Origin: Desmodus rotundus
Lineage: Eukaryota > Chordata > Mammalia > Chiroptera > Phyllostomidae
Reading direction: 5' to 3'
DNA length: 64,000 nucleotides
Assembly: GCF_022682495.2 (NCBI RefSeq)
Contig: NC_071390.1
Span: 165,317,220-165,381,219 of the forward strand
The notes below the pieces were generated by a model. That model was not told where the DNA came from, did not search any database, and saw nothing but the letters and a program-made list of their open reading frames with translations. This document shows positions 1 to 12,255 of the stretch, piece by piece; position 1 is the stretch's first letter, and each line of letters begins with the position of its first letter. Position numbers and translations under genes: made by a program.

Positions 1-2445
1 AATAAGTATGTTTCTCCTTCAATTCAAAACTATTATTATCAGTGCCCACCATGTTAGATATAAGCAGCAGTTTATACAAGATACCTTTGACATAGTCTCA
101 CACTCAAATACATGCTTTTTTTTTGTAGGTGTTCAGTGATGGGTAGGATTTTGACCAGCAGAAATAGAAGTTAACATTCCCAGCACAGGAAAGTAACATG
201 GGGTATGTACGTGTGGCGGTGCCTGGGCTCTCCCTTTACAACAGTCCTTACTCTCAGTGGTATAGACAACAAGACTGATGTGAGCTCGTTTAAGAACACT
301 CAGTGCATTTGGAAGATACGATTATACAATGTAAAATTTTATTTAAAAAAAAACAGGTGCCTGAAACGTTGAAGCTTCTTGTTCTGCCTCATATTTGTTT
401 CTTTCTGTTGGTCTGCTTCATCACATGTTTTGCTAAAGACTAGCTTCCTTTGTTTCCTGTCTACATGGTTTTCCAGAGTTCTGGAATTTATTTATGATTC
501 ATTAAAAGGTTTACCGAACTGGAACTGGAATCTCTTAGCCTTAGTTCCAAATTCCCCAGGGAGAGGAGTTAGTGATCCATTTTGTTTAAGGAGTCAACCA
601 TGGTTCAAACAATTTTCCTAAGGCATTACAATCACATTAAAGAATACAGCCTCTTGAGTCCTATGGGGGCAGCCAGGTGAACAAGGTAGAATAAAAGTCT
701 CAAGTTCCTATTTAAAAGGAGAGATCTGGACTAACTACCCTACAAGTATTCACTTAGGTGGTGAATATTTGAACATCTGACATTTTCAATGTAATAAAGT
801 ATGAATGTAGAAGTATAAAGGTTAATAAAACTAGAAAAGTTAGCTGAGATGACGTCATGAGAACTTGAAATGAAATTCCAAAGAATTAGAATGGTATTAT
901 TTACATAGGAGAAGTCATTAAAACATTTCAATAGGAGATGGCACTATTAGCAGCATCTCTTCTACAGCAAGATTTGGATGGAAGCAAAACACAGACCCAG
1001 GGACAAACCAGACGGGCACTGCAGTGTTTCAGATTAGAGTTGTGGGTTAAGATGGCAAGGAGATCTCTTATATACGAGAAATAGAGAAATGCATTAAGGA
1101 TTGGGAACAAATACTTTTTCAATAGCCTGCTCCTATTTATACAGTCTTAACACAGCTCAGAGGGCTTTAAGAGTTCTCCTTAAAAAGGAGAACTTCTATC
1201 ATCTTTTTCCACTGGCTTGGTCCACATGCTCATACTTTTGAGGATGCCCTGGGTGAAGGCCAGGGCACGTGACTTTGAATTTCCATAGAAGAAAACATAC
1301 GGCATGAGTTGTCCAGAGAGGCGAGCTGTACTACATAATGGATTGTCCTCTGCAATCAATAGGTATTAAATGAAGAGGGGACTTTACAGACAAATTAATT
1401 TGGGAAATGCTGAGTTACACAATTTTATAGAAGTTTCTTATTCCCAAGGCAACTCAGGACCTTTAATATATTAACATTTCATGTGAGTCTTTAAAAGTGG
1501 CAGTACAGTATGCAGACTCTCCCATGTTACCATAAAACCACTTTTTACAGGGAAACCTCTATGGACTAATATTGCTTGAAATGCAGTATGAAATTTTGCT
1601 AAATGTGGAGCTTTTGTAGGATCAAAACTGCTCTATCACCATGGTGAATATCATTTGGATATTTTAGCTTAGAATAAAGCAATTCAAATTCAATCAGAAG
1701 ATATGCCTTACGTTGTGTTAGGGTGACTGGAAATGCCCTGCTTTCAGATTTGTGGCCCCAATGCTCATCCTTCTGAGTGTGTGCTGAGTGGAGACCAGGA
1801 GACAGGGCTTGTGACCTTTGACTCCCTCACAGAAATGAATCCATGTCATGATTTCTCCAGAGGAGACAATTATACTACTTACCGTATTATCAAAGAATTG
1901 CTAGGGCTGAGCCTTAACAGAGAAAAGTGCTACCTACCCTTCCACTAAGGCCAGGGAAATAAAATTCAGAGTAACATCAGATGAGAGACCTGGAGGACAG
2001 TGAGCAGAAATAGTTCAGAGCTGCAATATCCTAATATTCCGCTACGTTATGTGGAAGAACGGTTTTAGGAAAATTACTTTGAATGGTGAAAGTTAATGTT
2101 GTTGATATCTGGACATTATCTTTGGTCAACTCTTCCACTTAGAAATGATTATAATAATAAACAATGTGTAAATGACAGGGTATTTATTAAATAAATATGT
2201 ATTCTTTTATTCTTATATAACAATAAACCTGAACATTCTGCATCACTCTTTATCCATATGTGTTCCTCCAACTATCTGTGTCCTCCAATTATTCCGGAGG
2301 ACACCCCTGGAGATCTTCTGAACCAGAATCTGAAGATACAGCCTGTAAATCCACAATGAAATAAGTACCCAGATGAGCTAATGCACAGGGCATTTTGAGA
2401 AACAATAAAGGGGGGTTTTCTTGCCCTCAAAAATGGATAATTGCT
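1..2445. other. No gene recognised; unique AT-rich DNA
   Basis: I find no gene, RNA gene or confident repeat here. Open frames are under about 85 codons and start and stop at random. One perfect hairpin (1172-1194) is listed separately. Around 2100-2230 the sequence is very AT-rich with AATAAT runs. Confidence 0.6.
1172..1194. repeat. Perfect 10-bp inverted repeat
   Basis: AGTTCTCCTT at 1172-1181 is followed by the loop AAA and the exact reverse complement AAGGAGAACT at 1185-1194. There is no T-run after it and no gene nearby, so no function is assigned. Confidence 0.8.
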
Positions 2446-2456
2446 ACTCTCATTTT

Positions 2457-2662
2457 TTTAAGATTTTATTTCATTCTTAGAGAGAGGGGAAGGGAGGGAG
2501 AAAGAGAGGGAGAGAAACATCAATGTGTGGTTGCCTCTCATGCTCCTCCAACTGGGGACCTGGCCCACAACCCAGACATGTGCCCTGATTGGGAATCAAA
2601 CCAGTGACCTTTTGGTTCTCAGGCCAGTGCTCAGTCCACTGAGCCACACCAGCCAAGGCATC
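2457..2662 (-). mobile_element. Ves-family tRNA-derived SINE, reversed
   Basis: Read on the minus strand, it starts GCCTTGGCTGGTGTGGCTCA, passes through the B-box-like GGTTTGATTCC, continues as the CACATGTCTGGGTTGTGGGC stretch, and ends in a CTCTCCCTCTC tract and an A-rich tail. That order defines the bat Ves SINE, a non-autonomous element with an internal pol III promoter, copied by L1. It is flanked by an 11-bp target-site duplication, ACTCTCATTTT, at 2446-2456 and 2663-2673. It is a near full-length copy. Confidence 0.93.
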
Positions 2663-2673
2663 ACTCTCATTTT

Positions 2674-3734
2674 AAAAATGTTCAAAAATATACAGGTCAA
2701 CCAAAAACACAATATACATTAGTTCAGTTGACCACACAGTATGTGCTTTCCTTGTGTGGCTTCAAAGGCGTGTGGTGCACACCTTCCACTCTGAGAAGGA
2801 TGCGCGTGACTCTTGTGTTTCCTGGTGCTAAGCCAAAAAATAAAGAGAAATTCCTTGGTATACTGTGAAAGTCACGGAAATATAATTTGGCATTTCTAGA
2901 GTTCCATTCCTACAGGTAAAAGTTTTTTTGGAAGTCTAGTTCTCAAAAGTAGTTTACAATTAGTTTACCTACTGAGGAGGTGGATATAAATGATAAGACT
3001 TTCATATACAACGCATTTTTAATATGTAATTCCTCCCAAGCCTTCTGAAAAAATGTCTATCAAATTGAATAGTTGACGTACTTTGAACACTTAGCTCCAA
3101 AAAGAAGATGACATTTTTTCATTAGTTTAAGATTTATATGCCAAAGTATCTGTCACAATAATAATAAAATGTGACAGTGCAGATCACACAGGAGAGGTAA
3201 TGTGTTCTTTGGAAGATATAAATGACAATTTGTTCAAATCAGAGATTTAAAAAAATTTAGAAAAGCACAGGAGCTCCAAAACTTTATATTTTACCATTTC
3301 AGAATCATTCATTTAAGAATATTTATATCATGTCAGCCACATTCATAACTACTTTATATATAAGAATAAATTATAAATTGATATTATTTTATCATATATT
3401 GTTTTGATTATTAACACTTTCAAAAATGATCAGGTGCCAATCAGCTCATATGCATCTATAAAGAGAGATGGTTTTAGGTATAAATTCTAACATAATTACT
3501 CTGCTACAGCTGAATTCTCTGTGCTTTTTTTCCCCCCCTTTGGTAGCTGAAGCACATAAAATTCCAATCCATTCTATGCAAGAGTACTGAAATATATTCA
3601 TATACCTCAGCCTCTAAACAAAGAAAGAAGGCCTTCCACCCAAAATGTATACTGAGAATTAATGTGCTACAGCTACTAACTTTCCACATTGCATCAAAAA
3701 CCCTTGTTCACGTGACTCCCCAACCTGGATGCAT
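2674..3734. other. No gene recognised
   Basis: Unique AT-rich sequence. I see no convincing repeat family, gene or RNA. Confidence 0.5.
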
Positions 3735-3815
3735 TGCTCAAGTAAGGGCCACATGGTATCCATCATTGCCACCCCTTGGTGTACACTGCATTGCAGCAGG
3801 TGCTTAATAAATGCG
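3735..3815 (+). repeat. Possible L2 LINE 3' tail
   Basis: The end 'caggtgcttaataaatgc' is the usual last part of degraded L2 tails (the form 'AGGTGCTCAATAAATG'). The upstream part is too diverged to align by eye. Confidence 0.4.
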
Positions 3816-5119
3816 AGCCAAACATAACTGAAACATAAGTAAAATAAGTTTGTTGCATATCGTTAAGCTGCATAAGTGCTATAAGTGAATTCTACAGTTA
3901 CTTAGTGAAATTATAACCACAAATACTTCCATGTCTACATTCAAAAAAGACAATAAATAATAGAAACACCACATTCTATATTTTCTTTGGAGCTATGCTC
4001 CCAAATATCCCAAGTAACTGCATGTTTTGTTTGAAGTAACGAGGGGGAAATTGGCCTCTTACGGCACTATTTAATGCTAAGAGATAATAATTTATCCTGA
4101 AAGAATTAATACAGCCTCTAGAGTGCCTTAAGTATTCTCAGGAAGTAGCTTATGTGGCAGGAGTTTAGCTTCTCGAGACTTAATTTTTCTACACATGGAA
4201 GGCTTATTTTAGTTTCTTTACCTAAAAAGACCTTGAGAACAGTCATCATATTTTATTCTCTAAGCTACATTTCGTTGTCAAATCATATTTTACATGAATT
4301 CTGCAAAAACTTGCAGTTGAGCCCTCAGGGAAAGAATCTCATCCCATCTGCAGCCCAAGAAGGATTAATCACAGATAAGTATATTGTGAAGCTATAGCAT
4401 TTTATAACATCACTAAAACATCATTACGTAAACAGAGTGCCAAGAACTCTCAGAAATAGAAAGAGAAGCTCTCATATTAAAGCTTACACTAGAAATGAAA
4501 CTCCCTCTATAGAAGGCGTCTCTAGGAAAACTGTTTTGGGGTGTACATAGTCAAACACCTCCCACAAAACCTTGTAACCTTCCTGGCAGGAAGCTAACAT
4601 ACCTATCCTCAATGGTTTTGGATCAATGTATCTCCTGTGCTCCAGTTCTCCTGTCCTTCCTTTTTATGAGATCTTTTAAGTCTTTACTTCTATTAGTATA
4701 TAATATAGGCCTTAAGTAAGATAAAATGAATTTTCCTAAGCCCTAAGAAAAAAACATGATTAATGCTTATTTTCTAAACATTCATGACACAAAGTGGCAT
4801 CCAACCAGCAAACACTTCACAAATGCCCTCCGAGTCCATCATGTGGATAATCTTATGTTAAATAAAAAGAAGAAAGCAAACTCACTCTGTGTTTGTGTGC
4901 ATGTGTGTATGGCAGTGTGTGCAAGGTGTGCCTGTATGTGCAATCTGTAGCTTTGGGAGCCTGCTTGGAAGGATTCACAATGCAGGAGCTGGTGTTAGGT
5001 TAAGTCTGAAAAAAACAGGGACAGACATTGGAAGGGAGTACTCCATAACTTCTCCTTTTCTTTCGCTTGGTTACTCTTTTATAATAAGCCGTTATAAAAA
5101 TCCACGAGACACTTTTGTT
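3816..5119. other. No gene recognised; imperfect TG repeat inside
   Basis: Nothing recognisable apart from an imperfect TG-rich tract at about 4888-4941 (TGTGTTTGTGTGCATGTGTG). It produces two overlapping low-complexity open frames, which I do not treat as genes. Confidence 0.5.
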
Positions 5120-5292
5120 TTAGTCAGGGTGCACTGGCTAGTGTTCTAGTAATAAACAACAGCAAAATCACAGTGATTCACATCACCTTGCCCTTGCTAC
5201 CTGTCCACTGCATATCAGCAGGGGGAGCTCTGCACAGCTTCCTATTGTACTTCCAGTCACAGCAGCCGCCATCTTGAATGTCGCTGCACTTC
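5120..5292 (-). repeat. Degraded ancient LTR-like repeat
   Basis: The stretch 'actggctagtgttctagtaataaacaac...aaaatcacagtgattcaca', then the CAGCAGGGGGAGCTCTGC segment and the GCCGCCATCTTGAA segment, follow the order of a common old placental repeat of the 'lists of cells, AACAAA, GTGGCTTA, TCAGCAGGGGGCTCTGC, CACCATCTTG' kind in antisense. I cannot name the subfamily. Confidence 0.4.
5214..5230 (+). promoter_or_regulatory. CTCF-like motif
   Basis: ATCAGCAGGGGGAGCTC agrees well with the CTCF core CCASCAGGGGGCGCT (differences at the first C and one C to A). It lies inside an old repeat. Occupancy cannot be judged from sequence. Confidence 0.45.
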
Positions 5293-5699
5293 GTGCTGGA
5301 GAGAAGGGAAGGAGAGAGCTCTGCAAAGGATTTTTCTGTAGGGTAAACAGCTCCACCCTAGGCAGGTTTAAGATATTTTCATTCTCAATGTATGCCCTAC
5401 AATTAGTCACTTTGTCCTACAAACTGAAAAAGAGGATCAACAGATACAGTCCTATCAGTGAGTAGAAGCAGAAAAGAACCAGCTGTGGGTATTGAGCAGT
5501 GGAGATTCCCTCTCCTACAGACTTCAATCCCATGAACGGGTCTTTGCACCTGCAGAAACACAGACAGGGTAAATGAGGTGTCCTGCCAACTAAAGTGGCA
5601 AGTCAGGGCAACATGGCTGGCACTTTCCTTCAAGGAGAATACCCAATTAACTCTGTCTCTTTGTCCAGCACTGCCCACCACTTCTCATTATCCCGAGTC

Positions 5700-5840
5700 A
5701 TTTTATTGTACAGTCTGAAAAATCGCCTGGCTCATCCCTGAGATTATGAGCTCCTTGAGAAAATTTACCATTTCTCATTCGTTTCAGCACAAGGCCTGAC
5801 ATATTGTAGGTACTCAATAAATTTAATAAGTGAATGGATG
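5700..5840 (+). repeat. L2 LINE 3' end
   Basis: 'gattatgagctccttgagaaa...tttctcattcg...cacaaggcctgacatattgtaggtactcaataaatt' follows the order of L2 3' ends (GTGAGCTCCTTGAGGGCAG ... CCTGGCACATAGTAGGTGCTCAATAAATG). Plus orientation, moderately diverged. Confidence 0.8.
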
Positions 5841-6940
5841 GCTCTCAGAATGCCTGGAATCTTTTAATCAGAGGACTGAGTGAGATTTATGCCATACTCA
5901 ATTTTTATTATTTCTTACAAATAAAGCTAAACTTCAGGTCTTTATAGCATTGCTTTATTCAGTTTAGGTATGGAATCAACCATTTCTGTGGATAGCCGGT
6001 AATAATTTTTAATAGGTTAAGTTATCCTCCTATATGATATCATAGAGAGATATTTTTGCAAGTGCCGTATTTTAGAAGCCAATGTCTAGAAACAAGTATA
6101 GGTTGCAAGCCAAATTTCAATGTCAAAGACTATCTAAGTAATGAAGCCTAGAGGCTTAGAGATTCCCAAAGATCATTTTAATTATATCTCAGAAGCATAC
6201 ACATCTACAATTTAATGAGATTGTTTTTTTTTAAGTGCATGTTTTGCTCCCCCTCCATTTACTTATAGCTGTACCATGTGGGTATACCAAGTGGATGAAG
6301 TACTGACCTGTGGTTTCAGATTGAAAACTACGTCCTGCCATACCCACAGAGAAAAGTCTAGAAGTGATTGCTTATTTAACAATTCCAGCTTCCTAACCAG
6401 GAAATCTTACTTAAGTTATTTTTAAAAATAAGTTAGGCTTCTGCCACAGGGCCAATTTCAGATAGGTTGAATCCACTGAGGGTTTACCCATTTCAGAAAT
6501 GAATAAAGAAAAGATGTTTCTGAAGTTACTAGAGCTTTATCCTATTCAAACTTTGGATAATCTTGGCTTTATAATTTTATTTTTTCATAATAATCTTTTT
6601 GTTAATCCCTTACATGGCGAATAGACCCAGAGATGATAAAAATCACTTCTGAACCTAAATTTCTGTAAGAATTAGCCAACAACAAAGTATAGTGACTAGA
6701 GAAATTTATTACTGTATATTGCAGCTTGATGAAATATATTTGGCTTAAGCCATCCCCTACCCCACCCCCTGCAAAAGAACAATGATAGGGAGGGGCCTCG
6801 GGGGGAGGGGTAGGCTCTCATAAATGCTAAGTCTAGATGTGGGACAAACTTCATATAAGGCTTGATTTAACAACTAATGTGGGAACACTGAGAAACCATG
6901 TTTTTTTCCTTTAATCACTCTCCCTGGCCCATCCAATTCC
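5841..6940. other. No gene recognised
   Basis: Unique sequence, with one G-rich stretch at about 6790-6812 (GGGAGGGGCCTCGGGGGGAG). No gene or confident repeat. Confidence 0.5.
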
Positions 6941-6949
6941 CTAGCCATG

Positions 6950-7240
6950 GTGACTGTATCATTTAATTATTACTTTTTAATAAACCACCACAAACCTAAG
7001 TGCTTTGAAAGACAATGATTTGTTACTTCCCACAACAATGTTGGCCGGCTGCAATTCCTCTTCTGTTCTCACTAGTGTACCTTCATTAAGCTGAGGGTCA
7101 GATGAGTTGGAAAGTGCAAGGTGGCCTGACTCTCCGTCGTCTTGGATACCATGAATCTCTTCCTGGTGGTATATCACCCTCCACTGGACTAAACTGGCCT
7201 CCTCACAGGGTACCCTCAGGGCAGGCTTCCCAAAGAGCAA
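6950..7240 (-). repeat. Degraded MaLR-like or other ancient repeat
   Basis: 'taaaccaccacaaacctaagtgctttgaaagacaatgatttgtta' followed by 'ggccggctgcaattcctcttctg' looks like the antisense terminal part of a placental LTR-like repeat (the form ACCACAAA..AGTGGCTTAAAACAA..). It is highly diverged and the family is not assigned. Confidence 0.4.
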
Positions 7241-8679
7241 AATAAAAGCTGCAATGGCTCAGTCTTAGAGTTGCTCAGTGTCCTTTCTTTCACCATCTAT
7301 TGTTTAAAAGCACGTTAGAAAACTAGCCTAAATTCAAGAAATGGGGGAAGATCATCCATCTCTTGAGGGAAGTGTGGAAAAAAACCACACTGTATGGGGC
7401 ACAGCCACAGGGAGTTTCGACTCATTCTCCCACAAGGTCCAAATAGTTGCTTTATTTCCAAACCTCACGTTTTCATGAAACACCATGCCAGCCAATGAAC
7501 GGCAATGTATGTGTTGGTAGTTCTTACAGAAGAAGGAAAAAAGAGATTGATTTCTTCCCTTGAAGCTCTGGCAGCTGTCTGACCCATACTTGGAGCCAGG
7601 AAAATGGTGCTTCAGCCAACTGGCACCTAACACCACAGCTAGGTGTTGAGCGGCTGAGTTAAACAGCACTCGATTTGCATGGTTGGTGATTAGAAGTGGG
7701 ATTTTGCCAAAACAAGATTAGGGAATCCCTTCCAGAAGAAGGACGACTATATGCTAGAGCTTAAAAAAAAAATGTTACACAATACACACTGCTAGGAAAC
7801 GAGAGTGCAAACTTTACCCTAAATCACTCCACAAGGACAATTATGCCTTTTCTGTTACGTTAATTGTTCTTTGTTGGCAATTTGCACTTAGGAGAATATG
7901 AACTAAAGGCCATCACCCTCCATATGCTCTTTGACCTTATTATCCTCTCCGAGGCTCTGCTTTGTCAAAGAATATGAGTTAATGATCATGGAAACAATGT
8001 TGAGGAAATCAAGTAAGATAATCTATGGTAAATAACTGACAAAGTACCTTGCACCTGCTAAACACCTCCCAAGAGAGGTGTTTACCTCCACCAGCATCAG
8101 CCTCTTTATGAGCAGGCCGAAAAATAGCTCAGTAAAAATTATCTATAAAGGCACTTAGTTTGTAAATAGTTCCCTTTCACTGAACATTTTCACTTTAAAA
8201 TTTGGGCCACAGCATTCATATATATGAACTGATTAAATAAGTAAACACAAGCAGGCTTAAAACAACAACAACAAATCACGGGTGACTTCTCTGTGTTGTG
8301 CCGAAACAAGTCCTATACACACGTTCTGAAAACACACATGGCAGTCCAGGGATTCTAGGGCAACGCTGTCACCACAGATATGAGCATAATCGAAGTAGCT
8401 CAAAAGTCACTTCAAGTCTGTACGTCTGAAGTGCAGTCACTACGAGATTTGAAAAGAAACAGGGAGCACTACAGCAGCAGAACTTTCAAGATGGCCTACA
8501 TTGTGCACCAGAATCATTTCAAAAGTGGTCAAAATGGCCTTAAACAGAACTAAGTTAGAACTTTTCTCTGAATTTAAAGTTGAAATATGTGCGGGCTTTT
8601 TACTACATGTTTCTGCAGCATGATTCATGTGGCCCCCCACAGAATTCTAAAGGAAAAAAAATCTAAGAACGGGTACAAG
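7241..8679. other. No gene recognised
   Basis: Unique sequence without recognised repeats. It holds the inverted repeat at 8059-8084. The minus-strand open frame of 105 codons at 7352-7669 resembles no family I know, and I regard it as chance. Confidence 0.5.
8059..8084. repeat. Perfect 10-bp inverted repeat
   Basis: TAAACACCTC at 8059-8068, a 6-nt loop, and GAGGTGTTTA at 8075-8084. The arms also contain a T-box-like half site (AGGTGT) in inverted array; this is a motif match only. Confidence 0.75.
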
Positions 8680-9420
8680 ACAGGTTGTGGCTCTTATTTA
8701 TTCTCTAACTTTCCGATTTCCAAATTGCACTTGATCTTAGTTCCTGGCGCTGGTCCCATTTAGATTTGATTATTGAGTTTTGAAGATCTGTTTTTAAAGT
8801 AACTGAGTGCCTGAAAGCCTTTTACTTTCCTTCGCGTTTACTTGGGGCGTACACAGGGTGTCTTGGTAGCTTTATCCTCAGGCCCTTACTTCTTCCCAAT
8901 AGCAAGCACCACTCAAAAGTACGAGAGCAGCGCGCATTAGCTCTACCATGCAAGCCCTCTCATTGCCTCAGAGACACTCGGGCAATTTATGATCATTTGT
9001 TGCAGAGAGGCTCTGCCATTTCTAGCCGCCAGACGGAAAATAGCATTGCCTCCTCAATTCCATCTCAAGGACTCAGCTAATGCAGCCCCGGTGCTCTCCT
9101 TGGGATAGAAAAATCTACAAAGGCTCTGAGAGCTCGGATCAAATATTTTCACTGTCAGCCACCAGAGGCGTTCTGCCCCCTGCCTGCCACAATTACAGAA
9201 CTTTCTAGCTAGCAGAAATAGGCAATCTGAAATTTCTTCTAACGCTCCTGTCAATATTGAACTGGGGATCGCCTGGAAAAGAGTCATTCTTTTCACTTAG
9301 TAGCTCAAGTGCATCATGAAGGGTCTTCAGCGGTCTGTGTCGGTCTGGTACATGAGGCTTAGAGGCTCAGTTATACCCAATCACGAATGTCCCCCACAAC
9401 TTGTATAGAATGACGACTTG
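8680..9420. other. Repeat-free block, candidate conserved non-coding element
   Basis: No repeat similarity and no coding frame. Compared with its surroundings the block keeps more CpGs (ACGAGAGCAGCGCGCATTAG, GCCGCCAGACGG) and has an even base composition. Conservation cannot be tested here. Confidence 0.3.
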
Positions 9421-9487
9421 CTGCTGGGTAGATAGTGAGAACACTTGTTCCAACATGCACACCTCTCCCACCAGATGAGAAAACACC

Positions 9488-9503
9488 AAAAAAAAAAAAA
9501 AAA
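9488..9503 (+). repeat. A16 homopolymer
   Basis: Sixteen consecutive A residues. The sequence upstream does not match a retroelement 3' end, so I record it only as a simple repeat. Confidence 0.8.
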
Positions 9504-10857
9504 GCTAGGATGAAAAAATGTGACACAATGGATTTCAGAGCAATGAAGTCTAAAGAGAAAGAAGTTTCGCATTCAAATCTGTTAGTGAGGAGGGCACTAA
9601 AGGAATTGGCAGGCCCCAGTAGTTTGACTGGTTCTTTTGTCCTTTAATGGGAAATATCCAAGGCTGAATTAGAGTTCTCTAGACCTGTGAGCTTAGAAAG
9701 CGGTAGAGACATATCTTAATGTACACAATAACTTTCCCTTAAATGAATACAACAATGCCAAACATTTCTTGTTGGAAGGAACCCAGTAAGTCTAGAACCG
9801 CAATCCCGCCAGGTGTGAAATTCAAAAGCCAGTGTCGTCTCGGATACTGTAGCTTCCTCCTTCTGGGTACAGGTCACTTAGAGAGGATAATGAAGAGTAT
9901 GTAGAGCAATGTGAGAGAAAGCGTGTGTCTCTGCTAGGCACCATTAACTATATAGGATTTCCAATTTATGTAGCAATGAGACCAGTTAAGTGGTGTTGTT
10001 CACCTTATATATCTGAAGTTTTAATAGCTTGCTGGTTCTGTAACTGCCACTTACTCTGTTATCATTAGCTAATACATTTGAGGAAAACTGTTCTCTTTGT
10101 GGATTCTTGCAAACATACAAACTAAAATAACATTGCCTCCATATTTTTTCAAATTGAAAATACAAACCCAAGCCTAGGTCCTTCCAGTGTCACTAATAAA
10201 AAGAGCTCAGAAGTTTAGGGACTCGAGAAAAAAAAATACAAAATAAAAATACACACAGAAAACGAAATGCAAGACCTTTTAAAAAACCATTTGCAACCAG
10301 AGGAAATACCATTTAATTATTGTGGAGTTTAATCTGCATCTTGAAAAGCAAGGAGAAGCAAGAACCAGTCTCAAAGCTCATTCAGTGAGATGCCCCCATT
10401 TCAGATCAAATATTCTTGGAATGACTAGGCACAGGGAGGGAAGTCAGACCCCCCACATTCTAGGAATTTATAGTCTAATGGAGCCCACCAGATGTCAACA
10501 ACCATCTGTAACAAAGGAAACATAAAAGCAGTGAAAACAAAGGAATATGTAAGCGCAGCACAGAGTACAAATGAAAAGGGTATTTGATTGATTTTAAATG
10601 GGATATATAAAAATGCTCTTCCGAGGACACGGGATCGTAAAGGTGAACTAAGACTTCAGCATGAAGAAAGCGACCACAGATACAGTGGGATAAGAAAATA
10701 GCTTGAGGGAGTGTACATAGCTGGGAACATGAAGGTCCATGCAGAGGATGGGGCAGAGCAGACTAAAAGCCTAGGGTTCACATGGAGTATATTACGACAG
10801 TGGCTCCATCAGGAGGATCTTGATTCAGAGACATTTACCTGTTAAAAACAGCCCATC
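9504..10857. other. No gene recognised
   Basis: Unique sequence. No gene, RNA or confident repeat seen. Confidence 0.5.
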
Positions 10858-11247
10858 TCTATATTGTGGTAACATATACACAACAAAAATATTTACTAGC
10901 TTACCCGTATTTAAGTGTACAGTTCAGTGGTATTGAGTATATTCACATTGCTGTCCAATCATCATCACCAATCCTCCAGAGCTGCTTTCATCTCCCCAAA
11001 CTGCAACTCCATACCCAAGGCACAAAATCTTCCCAATCCTCTCTTTCCCAGCCCTTGAAACTATCATTCTAATACTTTCTGTCTCTATAAATCTGAAAAC
11101 TCCAGGTACCTTATATAAGCGGAATCAAAGAGTATTTGTCTTTCTGTGGCTGGCTTATTTCACTCACCATAATGTTTCCATGGCTCATCCTTATTGTAGC
11201 ATGTGTCAGAATCTCATTCCTTTTTTAAGGCTGAATAATATTCCTGC
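10858..11247 (-). mobile_element. Old L1, reversed, part 1 (split by mariner)
   Basis: The segment 'aagtgtacagttcagtggtattgagtatattcacattg' through 'tttctgtctctataaat', 'gtggctggcttatttcactcaccataatg' and 'gcatgtgtcagaatctcattcc' to 'ggctgaataatattcc' is the antisense of the 3' part of an old mammalian L1. The L1 resumes at 11930 after a mariner insertion, with roughly 150 bp of expected L1 sequence missing at the break. Confidence 0.85.
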
Positions 11248-11922
11248 CATTAGAATGGTGTGCGTGACATTGATGTAACCTGGCAGCCAAGCAGAGTAGA
11301 TTGGAATGTGTGCATGTGTGTACAACGATGACTTCACCGTATTTGTCAGTGGGGGCAGCAGATGCTGTTGAGTGAGCATGTGTACTGTGTGGCCATCAAA
11401 TTCAAAATGATGGAGCCAGTAGAGCAATGAATCTGCATCAAATTTTGCATTAAGCTTGAACATCCCCCATGGAAACTACTCAGATGATTCAGAAGGCCAC
11501 AGCTATGGACAACTGGTGACTGACAGCTTCATCATGACACTGCACCTGCTCATGCATTACATCCCATGAAGGGTTTCTGGTGAAACATCAAATCACCCAG
11601 GTGTCTCAGCCCCCCTACAACCCAGATTTGGAGCCCTATGACTTCTGGCTTTTCCCAAAACTAAAATCACCTTTGAAAATGAAGAGTTTTCAGAGTGTTG
11701 ATGAGACTTGGGGAAGATATGATGGGGCAGCTGATGACAATTGGGAGAACTGTGTGAGGTCTCAAGGTGCTTACTTTGAAGGAGACTGAGACATCATTGT
11801 CCTGTGTACAACATTTCTTGTATCTTGTATCCAAAAACTTCCCAGCCTTTCTTGTAACTTGTGTCTTCTTCAAGAAATGTCTCTTTCGTATTACATGCTG
11901 GATACTTTCTGGACAGACCTTG
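11248..11922 (+). mobile_element. Internally deleted mariner (Tc1/mariner) copy
   Basis: This is the same family as the full-length copy at 43237-44574, in the opposite orientation. The 3' terminal repeat (GGATACTTTCTGGACAGACC, followed by TA at 11923-11924) is present. The first ~45 bp, including the 5' terminal repeat, are missing. At about 11496 the text jumps from '...cagatgattcagaag' to '...ctatggacaactggtgac', removing the part that equals about 43666-44290 in the full copy. A second small deletion lies near 11740. The open frame 11580-11789 keeps the transposase C-terminal catalytic segment PPYNPDLEPYDFWLFPKLK, including the last acidic residue, and its own stop. It cannot encode a working enzyme because the DNA-binding half is gone. 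Confidence 0.9.
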
Positions 11923-11929
11923 TACTTCA

Positions 11930-12118
11930 AAGTGGAAATGCTACATCATATGGTAATTCTATTTTTTTTAATTTTCAGGAAACCTCATACTGTTTTTCAT
12001 GGTGGAGGCACCATTGTACGTTCCCACCAGCAGGGCACATTTTCTCCGCATCCTCACCAACATGTGTTATTTCTGTTTGTTGTGTAATAGACATTCTAAA
12101 AGGTATAAAGTGACATTC
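11930..12118 (-). mobile_element. Old L1, reversed, part 2
   Basis: Continuation of the L1 at 10858: 'atcatatggtaattctatttttt' ... 'gaaacctcatactgtttttcatggtggaggcaccattgtacgttcccaccagcagggcac' is the antisense of the conserved ORF2 end that encodes the '...CAGCCACTATGGAAAACAGT...' region. Both parts share orientation and degree of decay. Confidence 0.85.
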
Positions 12119-12129
12119 ACTCAGGGCAC

Positions 12130-12255
12130 TTTAAATAATTATTTTTCAGAACAACATTGCAAGAATGACATTACTATTCCAATTTTATGGATAAAGAAAT
12201 AAACCAAAAGACCTGAAGTAACATCTCCAAGTGTCTTGGTTAGTAAATGGTATAA
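12130..12255 (+). repeat. MIR SINE fragment
   Basis: 'tattccaattttatggataaagaaat...aagtaacatctccaagtgtcttggttagtaaatggt' follows the MIR order (CCCATTTTACAGATGAGGAAACTGAGG ... TTGCCCAAGGTCAC ... AGTAAGTGG). Plus orientation, highly diverged. Confidence 0.6.

Noticed and set aside
9435..9503. A16 run as a possible processed pseudogene tail
   Set aside because: No recognisable mRNA or SINE precedes it and no flanking duplication was found.
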